Positions 35,382-44,846 are shown, numbered from the stretch's first letter. The stretch is 64,000 nucleotides of DNA from JAKAGZ01 sp963772675 (GCA_963772675.1 CAVYYF010000005.1:682001-746000), one strand, 5' to 3'. Notes: generated by a model from the letters alone, not told the origin. Made by a program: numbers and translations.

Positions 35382-36683
35382 TTACCAGACTACATCCCCG
35401 ACTGCTTTTTTCAGTTCATAACCGTTTATAATGTTCTGATAGATTTCTTTAAGGTATAAAAATCTGGCATCCGCTAACCTTGTTTCCGCATCGAGCAAGT
35501 CCAGATTTGTTCCTACACCCGAAGCGTATTGAGCTTTGGCCTTTTGCAGCGATTCTTTTGCAAATTCAATTTGTTCTTTCGCAGTTTTAATTTGTTCCAG
35601 GTTAGAGTTTAAATCTTCAACTGCTTTTTCAACTTCTGCTCTTATCTGCTGTTTTAAATTAACTGTCCCTGTTTCAGTGAAAATTGTATTTGCTCTTGAT
35701 TCCTCTTCCTGGTTTTTGGTCCTGAAGCCATCAAATATTGGAACGTTTACCTGAAAACCGGCTACCCAGTTTCCATGCCATGCATCGATATTAGGAACGT
35801 ATCCGTTTTTTACACCGTAGCTTAAATAGAGACCAACGTTCGGCCTACTTCCCAGTGAAGCGAGATTTTCTTTGAGATGTGCACTTTGTTCGGCATCTAT
35901 TGCGAGTTTTAATTCGGGTCTTTGGGCAAAAGCTACTTCGGTGAGAGAATCTGAATTAATATCAAAAATAGTCTCTAAGAAATTTCCTTTGATGGCTGAT
36001 TGCTTCAGGCTTGTTAACCCTGTTAAATGCTCAAGGTTTATTTTTTGTTTCTTTAATTCATTCTGCAGATCAATTTTTCTGCCTTTGTAATCTGTAAGCC
36101 TGACTTTTGTGCTTAGCAGATCATACTCAGTTGCAGTGCCGCTTTCAATTTTCTTCTTTGTGATATCAATATGTTGGTTTAGTGTGGCAATATCTGTGTC
36201 GATAACTGCAACGCTTTTATGCAAAAATAAAATAGAGTAATAAGTCCTTATAGTAGCAAACGCGAAGTTTGTCTTCACCATTTGTACATTATCAATAGCT
36301 GAAGTCTTAAAAGATTCCAGCAATTGTCTTTCAGCATTTCTTCGGCCAAAATCATAAAGATTATGCTTCACTTCAACATGTGCATCGTAATTATTTTCCG
36401 GGTAAAGCTGAAAAGCTCCCTGTGGTAAATCAAAAGACGGTACCGGCCCGATTCGGTTATATGTAGCAACGGCGCTCACATCAGGATAATAACTGCTTCC
36501 CTGCACATCTATTTTAGCATTGTAAACATCTACATTCTCTTTCGCCTGCTTGATCAGGGGAAAGTTCTGTAATGTAAGCGAAACAGCTTTATCTATAGTT
36601 AGTGAATCATTATTGCTATGTTGCGAATAAATGTTTGCAATAGAGAATAATATTATTGTAATGATTAAAAAAATCTTTTTCAT
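35382..36683 (-). CDS. TolC-family outer membrane efflux protein of the Emr-type operon
   Basis: The 433-residue protein has a signal peptide (FLIITIILFSIANIYSQ) and two efflux repeats with DLLSTKVRLTDYKG and GTNLDLLDAETRLADARFLYL motifs. It is the last gene of TetR-EmrA-EmrB-TolC on the minus strand, 21 bases downstream of emrB, and gives the outer membrane exit for that pump. Length and architecture are normal. It is a different paralogue from the TolC at 23250. Confidence 0.92.
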   Translation of the reverse strand: MKKIFLIITIILFSIANIYSQHSNNDSLTIDKAVSLTLQNFPLIKQAKENVDVYNAKIDVQGSSYYPDVSAVATYNRIGPVPSFDLPQGAFQLYPENNYDAHVEVKHNLYDFGRRNAERQLLESFKTSAIDNVQMVKTNFAFATIRTYYSILFLHKSVAVIDTDIATLNQHIDITKKKIESGTATEYDLLSTKVRLTDYKGRKIDLQNELKKQKINLEHLTGLTSLKQSAIKGNFLETIFDINSDSLTEVAFAQRPELKLAIDAEQSAHLKENLASLGSRPNVGLYLSYGVKNGYVPNIDAWHGNWVAGFQVNVPIFDGFRTKNQEEESRANTIFTETGTVNLKQQIRAEVEKAVEDLNSNLEQIKTAKEQIEFAKESLQKAKAQYASGVGTNLDLLDAETRLADARFLYLKEIYQNIINGYELKKAVGDVVW

Positions 36684-36704
36684 GTTTTATCCTTTTCTGA
36701 TAAT

Positions 36705-38330
36705 CTATTCCATAATTTCAACTTTCTCACCTTTCTTCTTGTTTCTGTTTTTAGTCGAGAAGAAAAATATAGGTACAATTAGTATTACTGTCATTAACGT
36801 GCCGATCCAGAAGTCATCATTAATACCTTCGATAAATGCCTGGTTGATCAGGTGCTGTGCAATCAGAGCTTTTGACCGCATTAACATTTCGCTTCCGGTA
36901 CTTCCTGTATTATATTTTACAAAATTTTGTACACCATAACCCACGTGCTTGTACTGAGCTGAATATTGGTTAACCGCATTACTAAAATTTTCAGTATGAT
37001 AGATTACTCTTTGTGTTAATATTGTTCCCAGCACTGCAACTCCAAAACTTCCGCCGATTTGTCTGATCGTATTGAATAATCCGCTTGCCTGTGCCAGTTC
37101 ATTCCTTGGTATATCCAGCAAGGCCATGTTTGTAAGAGGGATAAAAATAAATCCGAGAGCAAATCCTCTCAGGTAAAGCGGCAGCATTATCTGGGAATAC
37201 ATTGAGTACTCTGAAAAGAAAGATGAGTAATACATGCTCAATGTTAATAATGTGATGCCGATAAATACCGGGATTTTTGGATTGGCTTTATCGGACATTC
37301 TACCCGCAATTGGAGACATAAAAGCCTGGATTATCCCAACAGGAAAAAATACGAGTCCCGCCTGAAGTGCTGTGTAGCCAAGTGAGTTTTGTAAATATAA
37401 CGGCAGCAGGAATGAGTTTCCGAAAAGAGCAGCGCCGAAAATAAACATCATCATAGTAGCTATAAAGAAATTTCTGTTTTTTAACAGTCTTAATTCTATG
37501 AGTGGATGTTCGATTGAAAGCTCTGTAATAATAAAAACTATAAAGCTTATTGCAGAAATTGTAAAACAGGTAACAATAAAATTAGAAGTCCAGCCACCCG
37601 TATTCCATGCCGCATTACCGTCAGCGAAAGCTAGCAGCAGGGTAGTCAGAAATAACGTCATCGAGACGAGCCCGACAAAATCGAATGATCTTATGTGTTC
37701 GGTTTTATATTCACGCTGGATAATGTAGGTTGATATTAATGCGATTATTCCAACAGGAACGTTTACGTCAAAAATTGCCGGCCAATTGTAGCTGTCAACC
37801 AAATATCCACCTATCATAGGTCCAAGCGAAACTGAGGCTGCGGCGGCTATTCCCCAAAAGCCAAGAGCCATTCCTCTTTTATTTGGAGGGAATTCACGGG
37901 TTATTATTGCAAGACCGACAGGCATTACTAGGCCAGCGCCGCTACCCTGGATAAGTCTGAAAAATATTAAGGAATTTTCATCCCACGATAAGCTGCAAAG
38001 AAACGATCCGAAAGTAAATAAAAACAAACCGAGGAAATATGTTCTCTTATATCCGAAGTGATCCGCTATCCATCCTGAAGAAGGTAGTGAAACTGCAAAA
38101 ATTAATAGGTAGCCTGTTAATATCCATTCAGCTTTATCGATGCTGGTTCCAAATGAAGCAATAATTTTTGGCAATGCAACGTTTACAATTGTTACATCGA
38201 GCACCGCCATAAAAGTTCCGATCATAACGCTCCACAAAACCCACCAGCTGTAACCCTTATGTTCGGGTTTCATTGAGGGAAATAGAGCAATGATATTATC
38301 TCTTAAATGTGTACTAAAAAATTTCAGCAC
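36705..38330 (-). CDS. emrB: DHA2-family MFS multidrug exporter (EmrB/QacA type)
   Basis: The 541-residue protein has 14 membrane segments and the DHA2 motifs MIGTFMAVLDVTIVNVALPKI in TM1, SLPSSGWIADHFGYKR in the loop after TM2, RLIQGSGAGLVMPVG in TM4 and GLFNTIRQIGGSFGVAVLGT later. It is the inner membrane exporter for the adaptor encoded next door; the stop codon of emrA abuts its start. Substrates are unknown hydrophobic compounds. Confidence 0.93.
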   Translation of the reverse strand: MLKFFSTHLRDNIIALFPSMKPEHKGYSWWVLWSVMIGTFMAVLDVTIVNVALPKIIASFGTSIDKAEWILTGYLLIFAVSLPSSGWIADHFGYKRTYFLGLFLFTFGSFLCSLSWDENSLIFFRLIQGSGAGLVMPVGLAIITREFPPNKRGMALGFWGIAAAASVSLGPMIGGYLVDSYNWPAIFDVNVPVGIIALISTYIIQREYKTEHIRSFDFVGLVSMTLFLTTLLLAFADGNAAWNTGGWTSNFIVTCFTISAISFIVFIITELSIEHPLIELRLLKNRNFFIATMMMFIFGAALFGNSFLLPLYLQNSLGYTALQAGLVFFPVGIIQAFMSPIAGRMSDKANPKIPVFIGITLLTLSMYYSSFFSEYSMYSQIMLPLYLRGFALGFIFIPLTNMALLDIPRNELAQASGLFNTIRQIGGSFGVAVLGTILTQRVIYHTENFSNAVNQYSAQYKHVGYGVQNFVKYNTGSTGSEMLMRSKALIAQHLINQAFIEGINDDFWIGTLMTVILIVPIFFFSTKNRNKKKGEKVEIME

Positions 38331-39266
38331 TTACTTACCTTCCTTTATATCAACTTCAACGGACATTCCTGGTAGCAAAGTTACTTTGTCTGAACTATTA
38401 ACCTGTTCAACAGAAATTTTAACGGGAACTCTTTGAGTAACCTTTGTAAAGTTTCCCGATGCATTATTAGGAGGAATCAATGAAAACTGTGAAGCAGTGT
38501 TCGTTCCTAATTGTATAACTCTTCCGTAGAATTCTTTGTCAGGGAAAGCATCAACTGAAATTTCTACTGAGTCGCCTAATGAGATTCTTGAAATTTTAGT
38601 TTCTTCATAATTAGCGGTTACCCACAGATCCGTGTTATCGTACACACTAAAGATTGGTTGACCGGGTTGAACTACATCGCCTTTCAAAACCCATTTCTTA
38701 GCTACTATTCCGTTCATAGGTGCGGCAATTTTTGTGTTCGCCAGTTCAGATGTCAACACATTTAATTTTGCTATCATAGTATTTATCCGGCTTTTAGAAA
38801 TTGAAAGCTGTGCCTTCATTTCCTGGAGAGTGCTGGTAGCATGATCGAACTGCTCTTTTGGAATAAGTTTATTTTTATACTGTAGCTCTGCACGATCAAA
38901 ATCCTGCTGTGCTTTATCCAGTTTTACTTTTGATAAGTTTATATTTTCTTTAGCAAGACTAAGTTGTGCTTCGGCTTCTTTTTTCTGTGCATAAATATTT
39001 GAAGAATCAAGCACTGCAATCATATCGCCCTGTTTAACGGAATCACCTTCATCAACATATAGTTGAGTTATTCGTCCTAAAATTTTAGAACTTATGCTGA
39101 CTCTGTTTCCGTCCACATAAGCATCGTCAGTTGAGATATGCGAAAGCTGTATCTGGTACCAGTACCAGAATCCCGCAAGCCCTGCTATTAGCAGGATTGC
39201 TGGTATAAAGACTTTCTTCAATTTGTAAAGTGGTTTTGAACTTCCTGTTTTCTCGTTATCGCTCAT
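38331..39266 (-). CDS. emrA: HlyD-family efflux adaptor (EmrA type)
   Basis: The 311-residue protein has one N-terminal membrane helix (VFIPAILLIAGLAGFWYWYQ), then DDAYVDGNRVSISSKILGRITQLYVDEGDSVKQGDMIAVLD, which is the first lipoyl half, a coiled coil, and NTKIAAPMNGIVAKKWVLKGDVVQPGQP as the second half. This is the EmrA architecture. It follows the TetR gene by 62 bases and directly precedes emrB, with which it spans the periplasm. Confidence 0.92.
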   Translation of the reverse strand: MSDNEKTGSSKPLYKLKKVFIPAILLIAGLAGFWYWYQIQLSHISTDDAYVDGNRVSISSKILGRITQLYVDEGDSVKQGDMIAVLDSSNIYAQKKEAEAQLSLAKENINLSKVKLDKAQQDFDRAELQYKNKLIPKEQFDHATSTLQEMKAQLSISKSRINTMIAKLNVLTSELANTKIAAPMNGIVAKKWVLKGDVVQPGQPIFSVYDNTDLWVTANYEETKISRISLGDSVEISVDAFPDKEFYGRVIQLGTNTASQFSLIPPNNASGNFTKVTQRVPVKISVEQVNSSDKVTLLPGMSVEVDIKEGK

Positions 39267-39328
39267 AAATTATTCCTGTCTTTAGTTAATTCTCATAAAA
39301 GTTTTTCGATTACATTTTTAATTAAGTT

Positions 39329-39931
39329 TTAAATTTTTATTCCCTGCAAAAAGATTTTTATAGTCATCAGCATTTCATCCTTTAGTTCCTTGTATGATCT
39401 ATTATCCATTTGCTGCCCGGCAATAGATTTTAGCGTCCTTAACCGGAGTCCCTGTAAAATATGCAGAAGTACACGGACAACTTTTTCATCAACATCTTTT
39501 TTGAATTCGTTCTTCTTTTTCCCTTCCTCAAAAATTTTACTGAGTAATTGTAATTCACGTTCCTCGAAATCTTTATAATATTGTTTGAAGAGAGATTTCT
39601 TTTCGATAAAAGAATAAAAAGATAAAGCGCCAAGATTAAATAATTTCTGAAAATATTTTAATCTTTGATCTACATATTGTAGAAGTTTGTCTTCAGCACA
39701 TGTTTCATTCTGTAATATTTTTTCGATTTCATTTGCAAACTCATCCTGTTCCTGTAAAAGCACTTCCTGGAAAAGATTTTCCTTTGTGGGGAAGTAGTAG
39801 TATAAGGAAGCCTTTCCCATATCTATGTCGCTGGCTATTTCGTCCATTGTTACCTTGGAATAGCCGAAATGCGCAAATCTTTGTCTTGCGGATTTTATAA
39901 TTGCGTCTTCTTTTGATTTATCTTTTGTCAT
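39329..39931 (-). CDS. TetR/AcrR family regulator of the emr operon
   Basis: The 200-residue protein has an N-terminal helix-turn-helix, IIKSARQRFAHFGYSKVTMDEIASDIDMGKASLYYYFPTKENLF, standard for TetR. The C-terminal ligand domain is not assigned. It is the first gene of the efflux operon on the minus strand and an inverted repeat lies 19 bases upstream of its start, so autoregulation is expected. Confidence 0.9.
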   Translation of the reverse strand: MTKDKSKEDAIIKSARQRFAHFGYSKVTMDEIASDIDMGKASLYYYFPTKENLFQEVLLQEQDEFANEIEKILQNETCAEDKLLQYVDQRLKYFQKLFNLGALSFYSFIEKKSLFKQYYKDFEERELQLLSKIFEEGKKKNEFKKDVDEKVVRVLLHILQGLRLRTLKSIAGQQMDNRSYKELKDEMLMTIKIFLQGIKI

Positions 39932-39950
39932 TTTTATCAGGCTACCTGTT

Positions 39951-39977
39951 TTCGACTATTTTACTTAAACAGTCGAA
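39951..39977. promoter_or_regulatory. Palindromic operator upstream of the tetR-emrAB-tolC operon
   Basis: TTCGACT (39951-39957) and AGTCGAA (39971-39977) are perfect inverted arms with a 13-base spacer, just upstream of the TetR start. It is the likely binding site for that regulator. Confidence 0.6.
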
Positions 39978-40078
39978 TGCGAAAATAAGTTCCGGAAGCT
40001 TATTTGTCAAGTGATATTCTGTGTTTCAACATTAATTTTTTGTTAAAACGGGAAAATTCATTCTAATTATAACAGCGG

Positions 40079-40162
40079 TCATCCCGAACTTGTTTCGGGA
40101 TCTTCTAGATATCTCCGATTATGAAAAAAGCCTGACTGACGGACAGGCAGGTACAGAATGAC
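40079..40162. repeat. Composite dispersed repeat with CCCGAAC and CTGACTG stems
   Basis: GTCATCCCGAACTTGTTTCGGG at its left is the reverse complement of a 25-base stretch in the element near 30448-30473. A second stem, CCTGACTG-ACGGA-CAGGCAGG, follows and resembles the hairpin at 9642-9666. Two different hairpin units side by side are typical of dispersed repeats in this phylum. Confidence 0.5.
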
Positions 40163-40252
40163 AGTTTGCTTTAATTGGGCTCATTCTCTAACTTGCACGT
40201 TAATAACTACTTAGCCTATTTAAATCTGACCATCAAAAGCAAGGAAAATTAA

Positions 40253-40765
40253 ATGAACACCGAGGAACTTCGATCTTTGCAGGCGCCGTTAAAAAATAAG
40301 TATAAGGAAAAACCTGAATCGGCGATGGTTACATTGAAAGCGCAGGGAAGGATAGGCGAGGGAGTTTCGTGCAAAATAGAAACAGGAAAAGCACTTGCGG
40401 AGGCAGGTTTGCATCCGGCAACAGGCGGTAACGGTTTAAGTGTATGTTCCGGTGATATGCTGCTTGAAGCGCTCGCAGCTTGTGCCGGAGTTACTTTGAG
40501 TGCAGTTGCTACTGCGATAGGAATAAAGATAGATGAAGGAATAGTAGAAACGGAAGGCGACCTGGATTTCCGCGGAACGCTTGGAGTATCAAAAGAAGTG
40601 CCGGTCGGATTTCAAAACATACGCCTTAAGTTTGTTCTTAAAACAAATGCTTCGGAAGATGAACTCTCTACACTTATTCGTCTCACGGAACGTTACTGTG
40701 TGGTTTTTCAAACTTTGAATTCTCCTCCGAAGATCAGCATATCACAGCAGGTAACAAAAACCTGA
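40253..40765 (+). CDS. OsmC/Ohr family peroxidase-type protein
   Basis: The 170-residue protein has two conserved cysteines, Cys77 in LEALAACAGVTLS and Cys149 in LTERYCVVFQTL, the redox pair of the OsmC family. GLSVCSGDMLLEALAAC is the central helix signature. Members reduce organic hydroperoxides using thiols. An extra Cys65 and Cys40 are present. It stands alone behind a 320-base intergenic region; start 40253 has a weak AAGGAAAATT ribosome site. Confidence 0.85.
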   Translation: MNTEELRSLQAPLKNKYKEKPESAMVTLKAQGRIGEGVSCKIETGKALAEAGLHPATGGNGLSVCSGDMLLEALAACAGVTLSAVATAIGIKIDEGIVETEGDLDFRGTLGVSKEVPVGFQNIRLKFVLKTNASEDELSTLIRLTERYCVVFQTLNSPPKISISQQVTKT

Positions 40766-40957
40766 TTTAGATTTGCTTAAAATTTTTGTTGCTTTAATTA
40801 CTCTCATTAATTAACTTGTTAGAAAAAATAAGGGGCGCCCTTTCTGAATACCTGCTTGGGGAGCGTGGGGTAGAAATCAATCAAAACAGTTTGACGTGAT
40901 AATTGTATTCAACTTAATTAACAAGTACAGTATGTAATAGTTATATTGAGAAATAAA

Positions 40958-41182
40958 ATGGCAATTAAAATTTATGGAAACTGGAAAAAGGGCTTTTCGT
41001 TGGATTTACATACGGAAAGTAGTGAATATCTTGGGGTTGATGAATTGGGCCATGATAGATTTAAAACCAAACGAACAAAAATAGGGGAATTACTTTGCCG
41101 ACTTAAATATCAATCTGACAAAACTGTTATTCCAGATATTATAGACACAATAAAAAGTTCTATAAAAAATATTCTGTTCTAA
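40958..41182 (+). pseudogene. Short protein resembling the N-terminal part of a phosphoribosyltransferase-type family (74 aa)
   Basis: The frame from ATG 40958 reads MAIKIYGNWKKGFSLDLHT then YLGVDELGHDRFKTKRTKIGELLCRLKYQSDK. From memory this N-terminal pattern (GxW-KGF/YALDLHT, GHDRF, GELL-LKY) occurs in longer bacterial proteins ahead of a phosphoribosyltransferase domain. Here the frame stops at 41182 and no such domain follows, so it may be a truncated remnant or a genuine small protein. A TTG at 40946 is an alternative start. The family link is uncertain. Confidence 0.4.
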
Positions 41183-41292
41183 TATTGAGTAACATATAAG
41201 AATGTAAAAATTAAACCTTGAATCTTAAGGAGTGTTTAATTATGTTATAAATATTAACTTAATTCAAATAAATTTTAGTAAAGGGGGCTAAA

Positions 41293-42600
41293 ATGAAATA
41301 CTTCAAAAGTGTGCTTCTGTCAATCGCTTTGTTTTCTTTTCTTACACAACCAGCCAGCGGCCAATGGATAAAAAAGAACTTTCCTTTTACAGATAATCTT
41401 GTAAAAGTCAGTTTTGCCTCTGAAAATGTCGGATGGGTGCTGGGCAATAAACATATTTACAGGACATCCGATAGTGGTGACAACTGGGTTATGCAGGATA
41501 GTGTCTGGGAGTTTGGAATAGCACTTTATGCCTTAAATGATTCAACAGCTCTCTATGGCGATTATTCGCGTGGAATAATCCGAAGAACTTCCGATAGAGG
41601 AGCAACCTGGAGTACAGTCGATAGCTCACGCTACTATATATATGATTTCAAATTTATAGATTCATCTACAGGTTTTGCTGTTGGTGGTTTGATTAGTTCT
41701 GCGGATACTGCGGTAGTTGAAAAAACAACCGATGGCGGGGAAACATGGGGTACAATATCGAAAGTTTTTATAGGAGTAGGATCAAACAAAAATTTTGATT
41801 TTGAAAGTATTTCATTAGTTGATGCTTCCACCTTTTGGGCTGTTACCTATGGTGGAAATATCTATAAATCTACAGATGGAGGAAATAACTGGGCTTTTCA
41901 GGATAGTATAAGAGTTGCAGATGCAGGGCAGCCGCTCCGTGATATACAGTTTATAAATGCAGACAGCGGATGGGCTGTCGGAGGAATTGCGGGAGATGCT
42001 GTTATGGCCATAACAACGGATGGCGGTGCTAACTGGACTTCATCAATTTTGTCTGCATATTCCAGCGGCAGCATCCAGGAAATCCATATGACGGATTCTC
42101 AAACCGGGTGGTTTGTTTCTAAATCAAACGGAGCATCTTATCTGGCAAAAACCACGGATGGAGGAAATACGTGGCAGGACCAGACTCCTGCAATCCAGAA
42201 TATAACCTTTGACGGATTTCAATCAATGTCAGTAGTCAATGACACTGTTTCGTATGTAGTCGGTGATTTCAGTAATGTTTGGAAAACCACTACAGACGGA
42301 GTTACTGCTGTTGATAATACAGGTTCAGCAAAAATAACTAATTTTTACCTGGCTCAGAATTATCCAAATCCTTTCAATCCTACAACGGTTATAAGATATC
42401 AAATGCCAAAGGCTGGTTTTGTATCCATTAAGCTTTATGATATTCTTGGCAGGGAAGTAAAAACTCTGGTTAATGAATCTAAAGGGGCAGGAAGCTATAA
42501 TGTAACTTTTAACGCAGAGAATCTCTCAAGTGGTGTTTACATTTATCAAATGAAAGCTGGCGGTTTTATCTCGAGCAAAAAACTTGTGTTGATGAAATAA
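41293..42600 (+). CDS. Secreted YCF48/BNR-repeat protein with type IX sorting domain
   Basis: The 435-residue protein has a signal peptide (VLLSIALFSFLTQPASGQ) and a beta-propeller of YCF48/BNR-like units with DGG-TW motifs (TTDGGETWGTI, STDGGNNWAF, TTDGGANWTS, TTDGGNTWQD). The last 80 residues contain NYPNPFNPTTVIRYQMP, YDILGREVKTLV, NLSSGVYIYQMKAG and KKLVLMK, the C-terminal signal for secretion and cell-surface attachment by the type IX system. It is probably a surface protein. Ligand or partner is unknown. A strong terminator follows at 42632. Confidence 0.9.
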   Translation: MKYFKSVLLSIALFSFLTQPASGQWIKKNFPFTDNLVKVSFASENVGWVLGNKHIYRTSDSGDNWVMQDSVWEFGIALYALNDSTALYGDYSRGIIRRTSDRGATWSTVDSSRYYIYDFKFIDSSTGFAVGGLISSADTAVVEKTTDGGETWGTISKVFIGVGSNKNFDFESISLVDASTFWAVTYGGNIYKSTDGGNNWAFQDSIRVADAGQPLRDIQFINADSGWAVGGIAGDAVMAITTDGGANWTSSILSAYSSGSIQEIHMTDSQTGWFVSKSNGASYLAKTTDGGNTWQDQTPAIQNITFDGFQSMSVVNDTVSYVVGDFSNVWKTTTDGVTAVDNTGSAKITNFYLAQNYPNPFNPTTVIRYQMPKAGFVSIKLYDILGREVKTLVNESKGAGSYNVTFNAENLSSGVYIYQMKAGGFISSKKLVLMK

Positions 42601-42631
42601 GAATTATCATTTTTATCACTATTTTGAAAAT

Positions 42632-42678
42632 AATCCAGCATTTGTTCAATAAGAATTCAACAAATGCTGGATTTCTTC
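42632..42678 (+). terminator. Strong intrinsic terminator after the secreted propeller gene
   Basis: Perfect 15-base arms, AATCCAGCATTTGTT (42632-42646) and AACAAATGCTGGATT (42659-42673), are followed by TCTTCTT. It lies 32 bases past the stop. Confidence 0.88.
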
Positions 42679-42761
42679 TTATATCTCAATCATAACTTCT
42701 TACCAGAATTTTTTGCATATTGCTGGCTAAGTTCTGAAAACACAAACTTAAAGCGCATTTT

Positions 42762-44846
42762 ATGCCCGAATTAAAGGCCAGTAAAAAATTAAAAAAAGAA
42801 CTCCGGCTGCTGGATGTATACGCAATTGCAACCGGAACAACTATTAGCGCAGGATTCTTTTTATTGCCCGGCATTGCAGCGCAGCAGGCGGGCACTGCAA
42901 TGATATTTTCATATATAATTGCTGCAATTCCTTTAGTTCCCGCAATGTTCAGCGTTGCGGAACTTGCAACAGCAATGCCCCGCGCGGGAGGAGTTTACTA
43001 TTTCCTCGACCGTTCTCTCGGCCCGCTTTTCGGAACAGTTGGCGGAATCGGAACGTGGCTGGCATTAATTCTTAAAGTTGCTTTTGCTTTAATTGGTATG
43101 GGCGCTTACCTGGAATTATTTTTCCCAAATTTACCGATAGTTTTAATTGCTATTTTGTTTGCGGTTGCTATCGGGGTGTTAAATTTATTTGGCACAAAGA
43201 AGAGTGGGAAATTCCAAATCGCATTGGTGGTATGCCTGCTGGCTATTCTTGCTGTGTTTATTGGCGGCGGATTAAATTCTATTAATGCAGTTCACTTCAA
43301 TGATATTTTTACAAATGATCTCAAATCAATTTTCTCAACTGCCGGTTTGGTTTATATCAGTTATGTTGGCGTAACAAAAGTTGCGAGTCTTTCAGAGGAA
43401 ATTAAGAACCCTGAAAGAAATATTCCAAGAGGAATATTTTTAGCGCTTGGCAGTTCGTTTATTGTATATGTACTGGGAACAGTAGTGATGGTTGGTGTCA
43501 TTCCTCTGAATGTTTTAGCAGGTGACCTGACGCCGGTAGCAACAGCAGCGGGAATTATTTTTGGTAAAGTCGGAATAGTTTTTGTTACCATTGCGGCGCT
43601 GATGGCGTTTCTTTCTGTTGCCAATGCCGGAACGTTAAGCGCTTCCCGTTATCCGCTTGCAATGAGCCGCGATCATATGCTTCCAAGGTTATTTCAAAAA
43701 ATCGGAATGCAGGGAACTCCTTTTGTTGCTATTATTCTTACTGTTGGTATTATCGTTTTGATTTTATTAATTTTTGATCCTGCTAAGATTGCTAAACTCG
43801 CAAGTGCCTTTCAATTACTGATGTTTGGTCTTGTTTCTCTCGCGGTAATAATAATGCGCGAAAGTAGAATTGATTCTTATGACCCGGGATACCGGTCTCC
43901 AATGTATCCTTATCTTCAAATAGTCGGCATTGCCGCGCCTATTTGGTTAATAATTGAAATGGGATTTCTTCCAATAGTATTTACGATCGGACTTGTTTTA
44001 CTGGGAGGCGCGTGGTACTGGTATTATGCAAAAGACAGGGTCGTCAGAAATGGAGCAATCTACCATATCTTTGAACGTCTCGGGCAGGCAAGATTTCATG
44101 GGCTTGACCGTGAGCTTCGCGGCATATTAAAAGAAAAAGGCTTGAGAGAAGAAGACCCGTTTGACCTTATTGTTGCAAGAAGTTTTGTAATAGATTTAAA
44201 TGAACCGGAAGATTTTGAAAGCGTTGTTAAAAAAGCATCTGTTTGGTTATCACAGTTTGTGACGCATACGCACGAAGAACTGGAAAGAGAATTTCTTGAA
44301 GGTACAAGGATCGGTGCAACACCTGTAACTCACAATATTGCTTTGCCCCATCTAAGAATGAAAGGATTTCAACAGCCTGAGCTGGTTTTAGTAAGGTGCA
44401 AACAGGGAATTACCATAACATTGAATAATCCATTGACGGATTTTGAAGAGAAAAAAGAAATTGTAAATGCAATATTTTTCCTTGTAAGCCCGGAGAGTAA
44501 TCCTGCACAGCATTTAAGAATGCTTGCTCAGATTGCAAGCAGGGTAGATGAAGAAAGCTTTGCAAGTGATTGGGAATCAGCGACAAATGAGCAGCAGCTA
44601 AAAGAAGTATTGCTGCACGAGGAAAGATATTTCACTTTAATTGTAAGAAATGATTCAAGCACTAAAGAATTAATCGGTAAAAAATTAGCCGATGTTGATT
44701 TTCCCGAAGGCTGCCTGGTAACCTGGATGAGAAGAAGCGATCTGGAGTTGATAGCGCACGGCAATACCTTTTTACAGGAAGGGGACGTGCTGACAATTAT
44801 TGGTGAGCCTGAAGGCATAAATGAGTTAAGAGAAAAATTTTCATAA
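42762..44846 (+). CDS. APC-family amino acid permease fused to PTS EIIA-like and RCK_C domains
   Basis: The 694-residue protein starts with an APC permease (about 12 helices, residues 15-430): VYAIATGTTISAGFFLLPGIAA, the glycine-rich unwound TM1, and SYVGVTKVASLSEEIKNPERNIPRG in the TM6 region. Residues about 450-610 resemble PTS EIIA type 2, with VTHNIALPHLRM and His530 at the phosphoacceptor position. Residues 615-694 look like RCK_C (ELIGKKLADVDFPEGC, FLQEGDVLTIIGEPEGI), a small-ligand regulatory domain. Transport may be controlled by phosphorylation or ligand. Substrate is unknown; the neighbouring peptidase and dehydrogenases suggest an amino acid. Confidence 0.85.
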   Translation: MPELKASKKLKKELRLLDVYAIATGTTISAGFFLLPGIAAQQAGTAMIFSYIIAAIPLVPAMFSVAELATAMPRAGGVYYFLDRSLGPLFGTVGGIGTWLALILKVAFALIGMGAYLELFFPNLPIVLIAILFAVAIGVLNLFGTKKSGKFQIALVVCLLAILAVFIGGGLNSINAVHFNDIFTNDLKSIFSTAGLVYISYVGVTKVASLSEEIKNPERNIPRGIFLALGSSFIVYVLGTVVMVGVIPLNVLAGDLTPVATAAGIIFGKVGIVFVTIAALMAFLSVANAGTLSASRYPLAMSRDHMLPRLFQKIGMQGTPFVAIILTVGIIVLILLIFDPAKIAKLASAFQLLMFGLVSLAVIIMRESRIDSYDPGYRSPMYPYLQIVGIAAPIWLIIEMGFLPIVFTIGLVLLGGAWYWYYAKDRVVRNGAIYHIFERLGQARFHGLDRELRGILKEKGLREEDPFDLIVARSFVIDLNEPEDFESVVKKASVWLSQFVTHTHEELEREFLEGTRIGATPVTHNIALPHLRMKGFQQPELVLVRCKQGITITLNNPLTDFEEKKEIVNAIFFLVSPESNPAQHLRMLAQIASRVDEESFASDWESATNEQQLKEVLLHEERYFTLIVRNDSSTKELIGKKLADVDFPEGCLVTWMRRSDLELIAHGNTFLQEGDVLTIIGEPEGINELREKFS

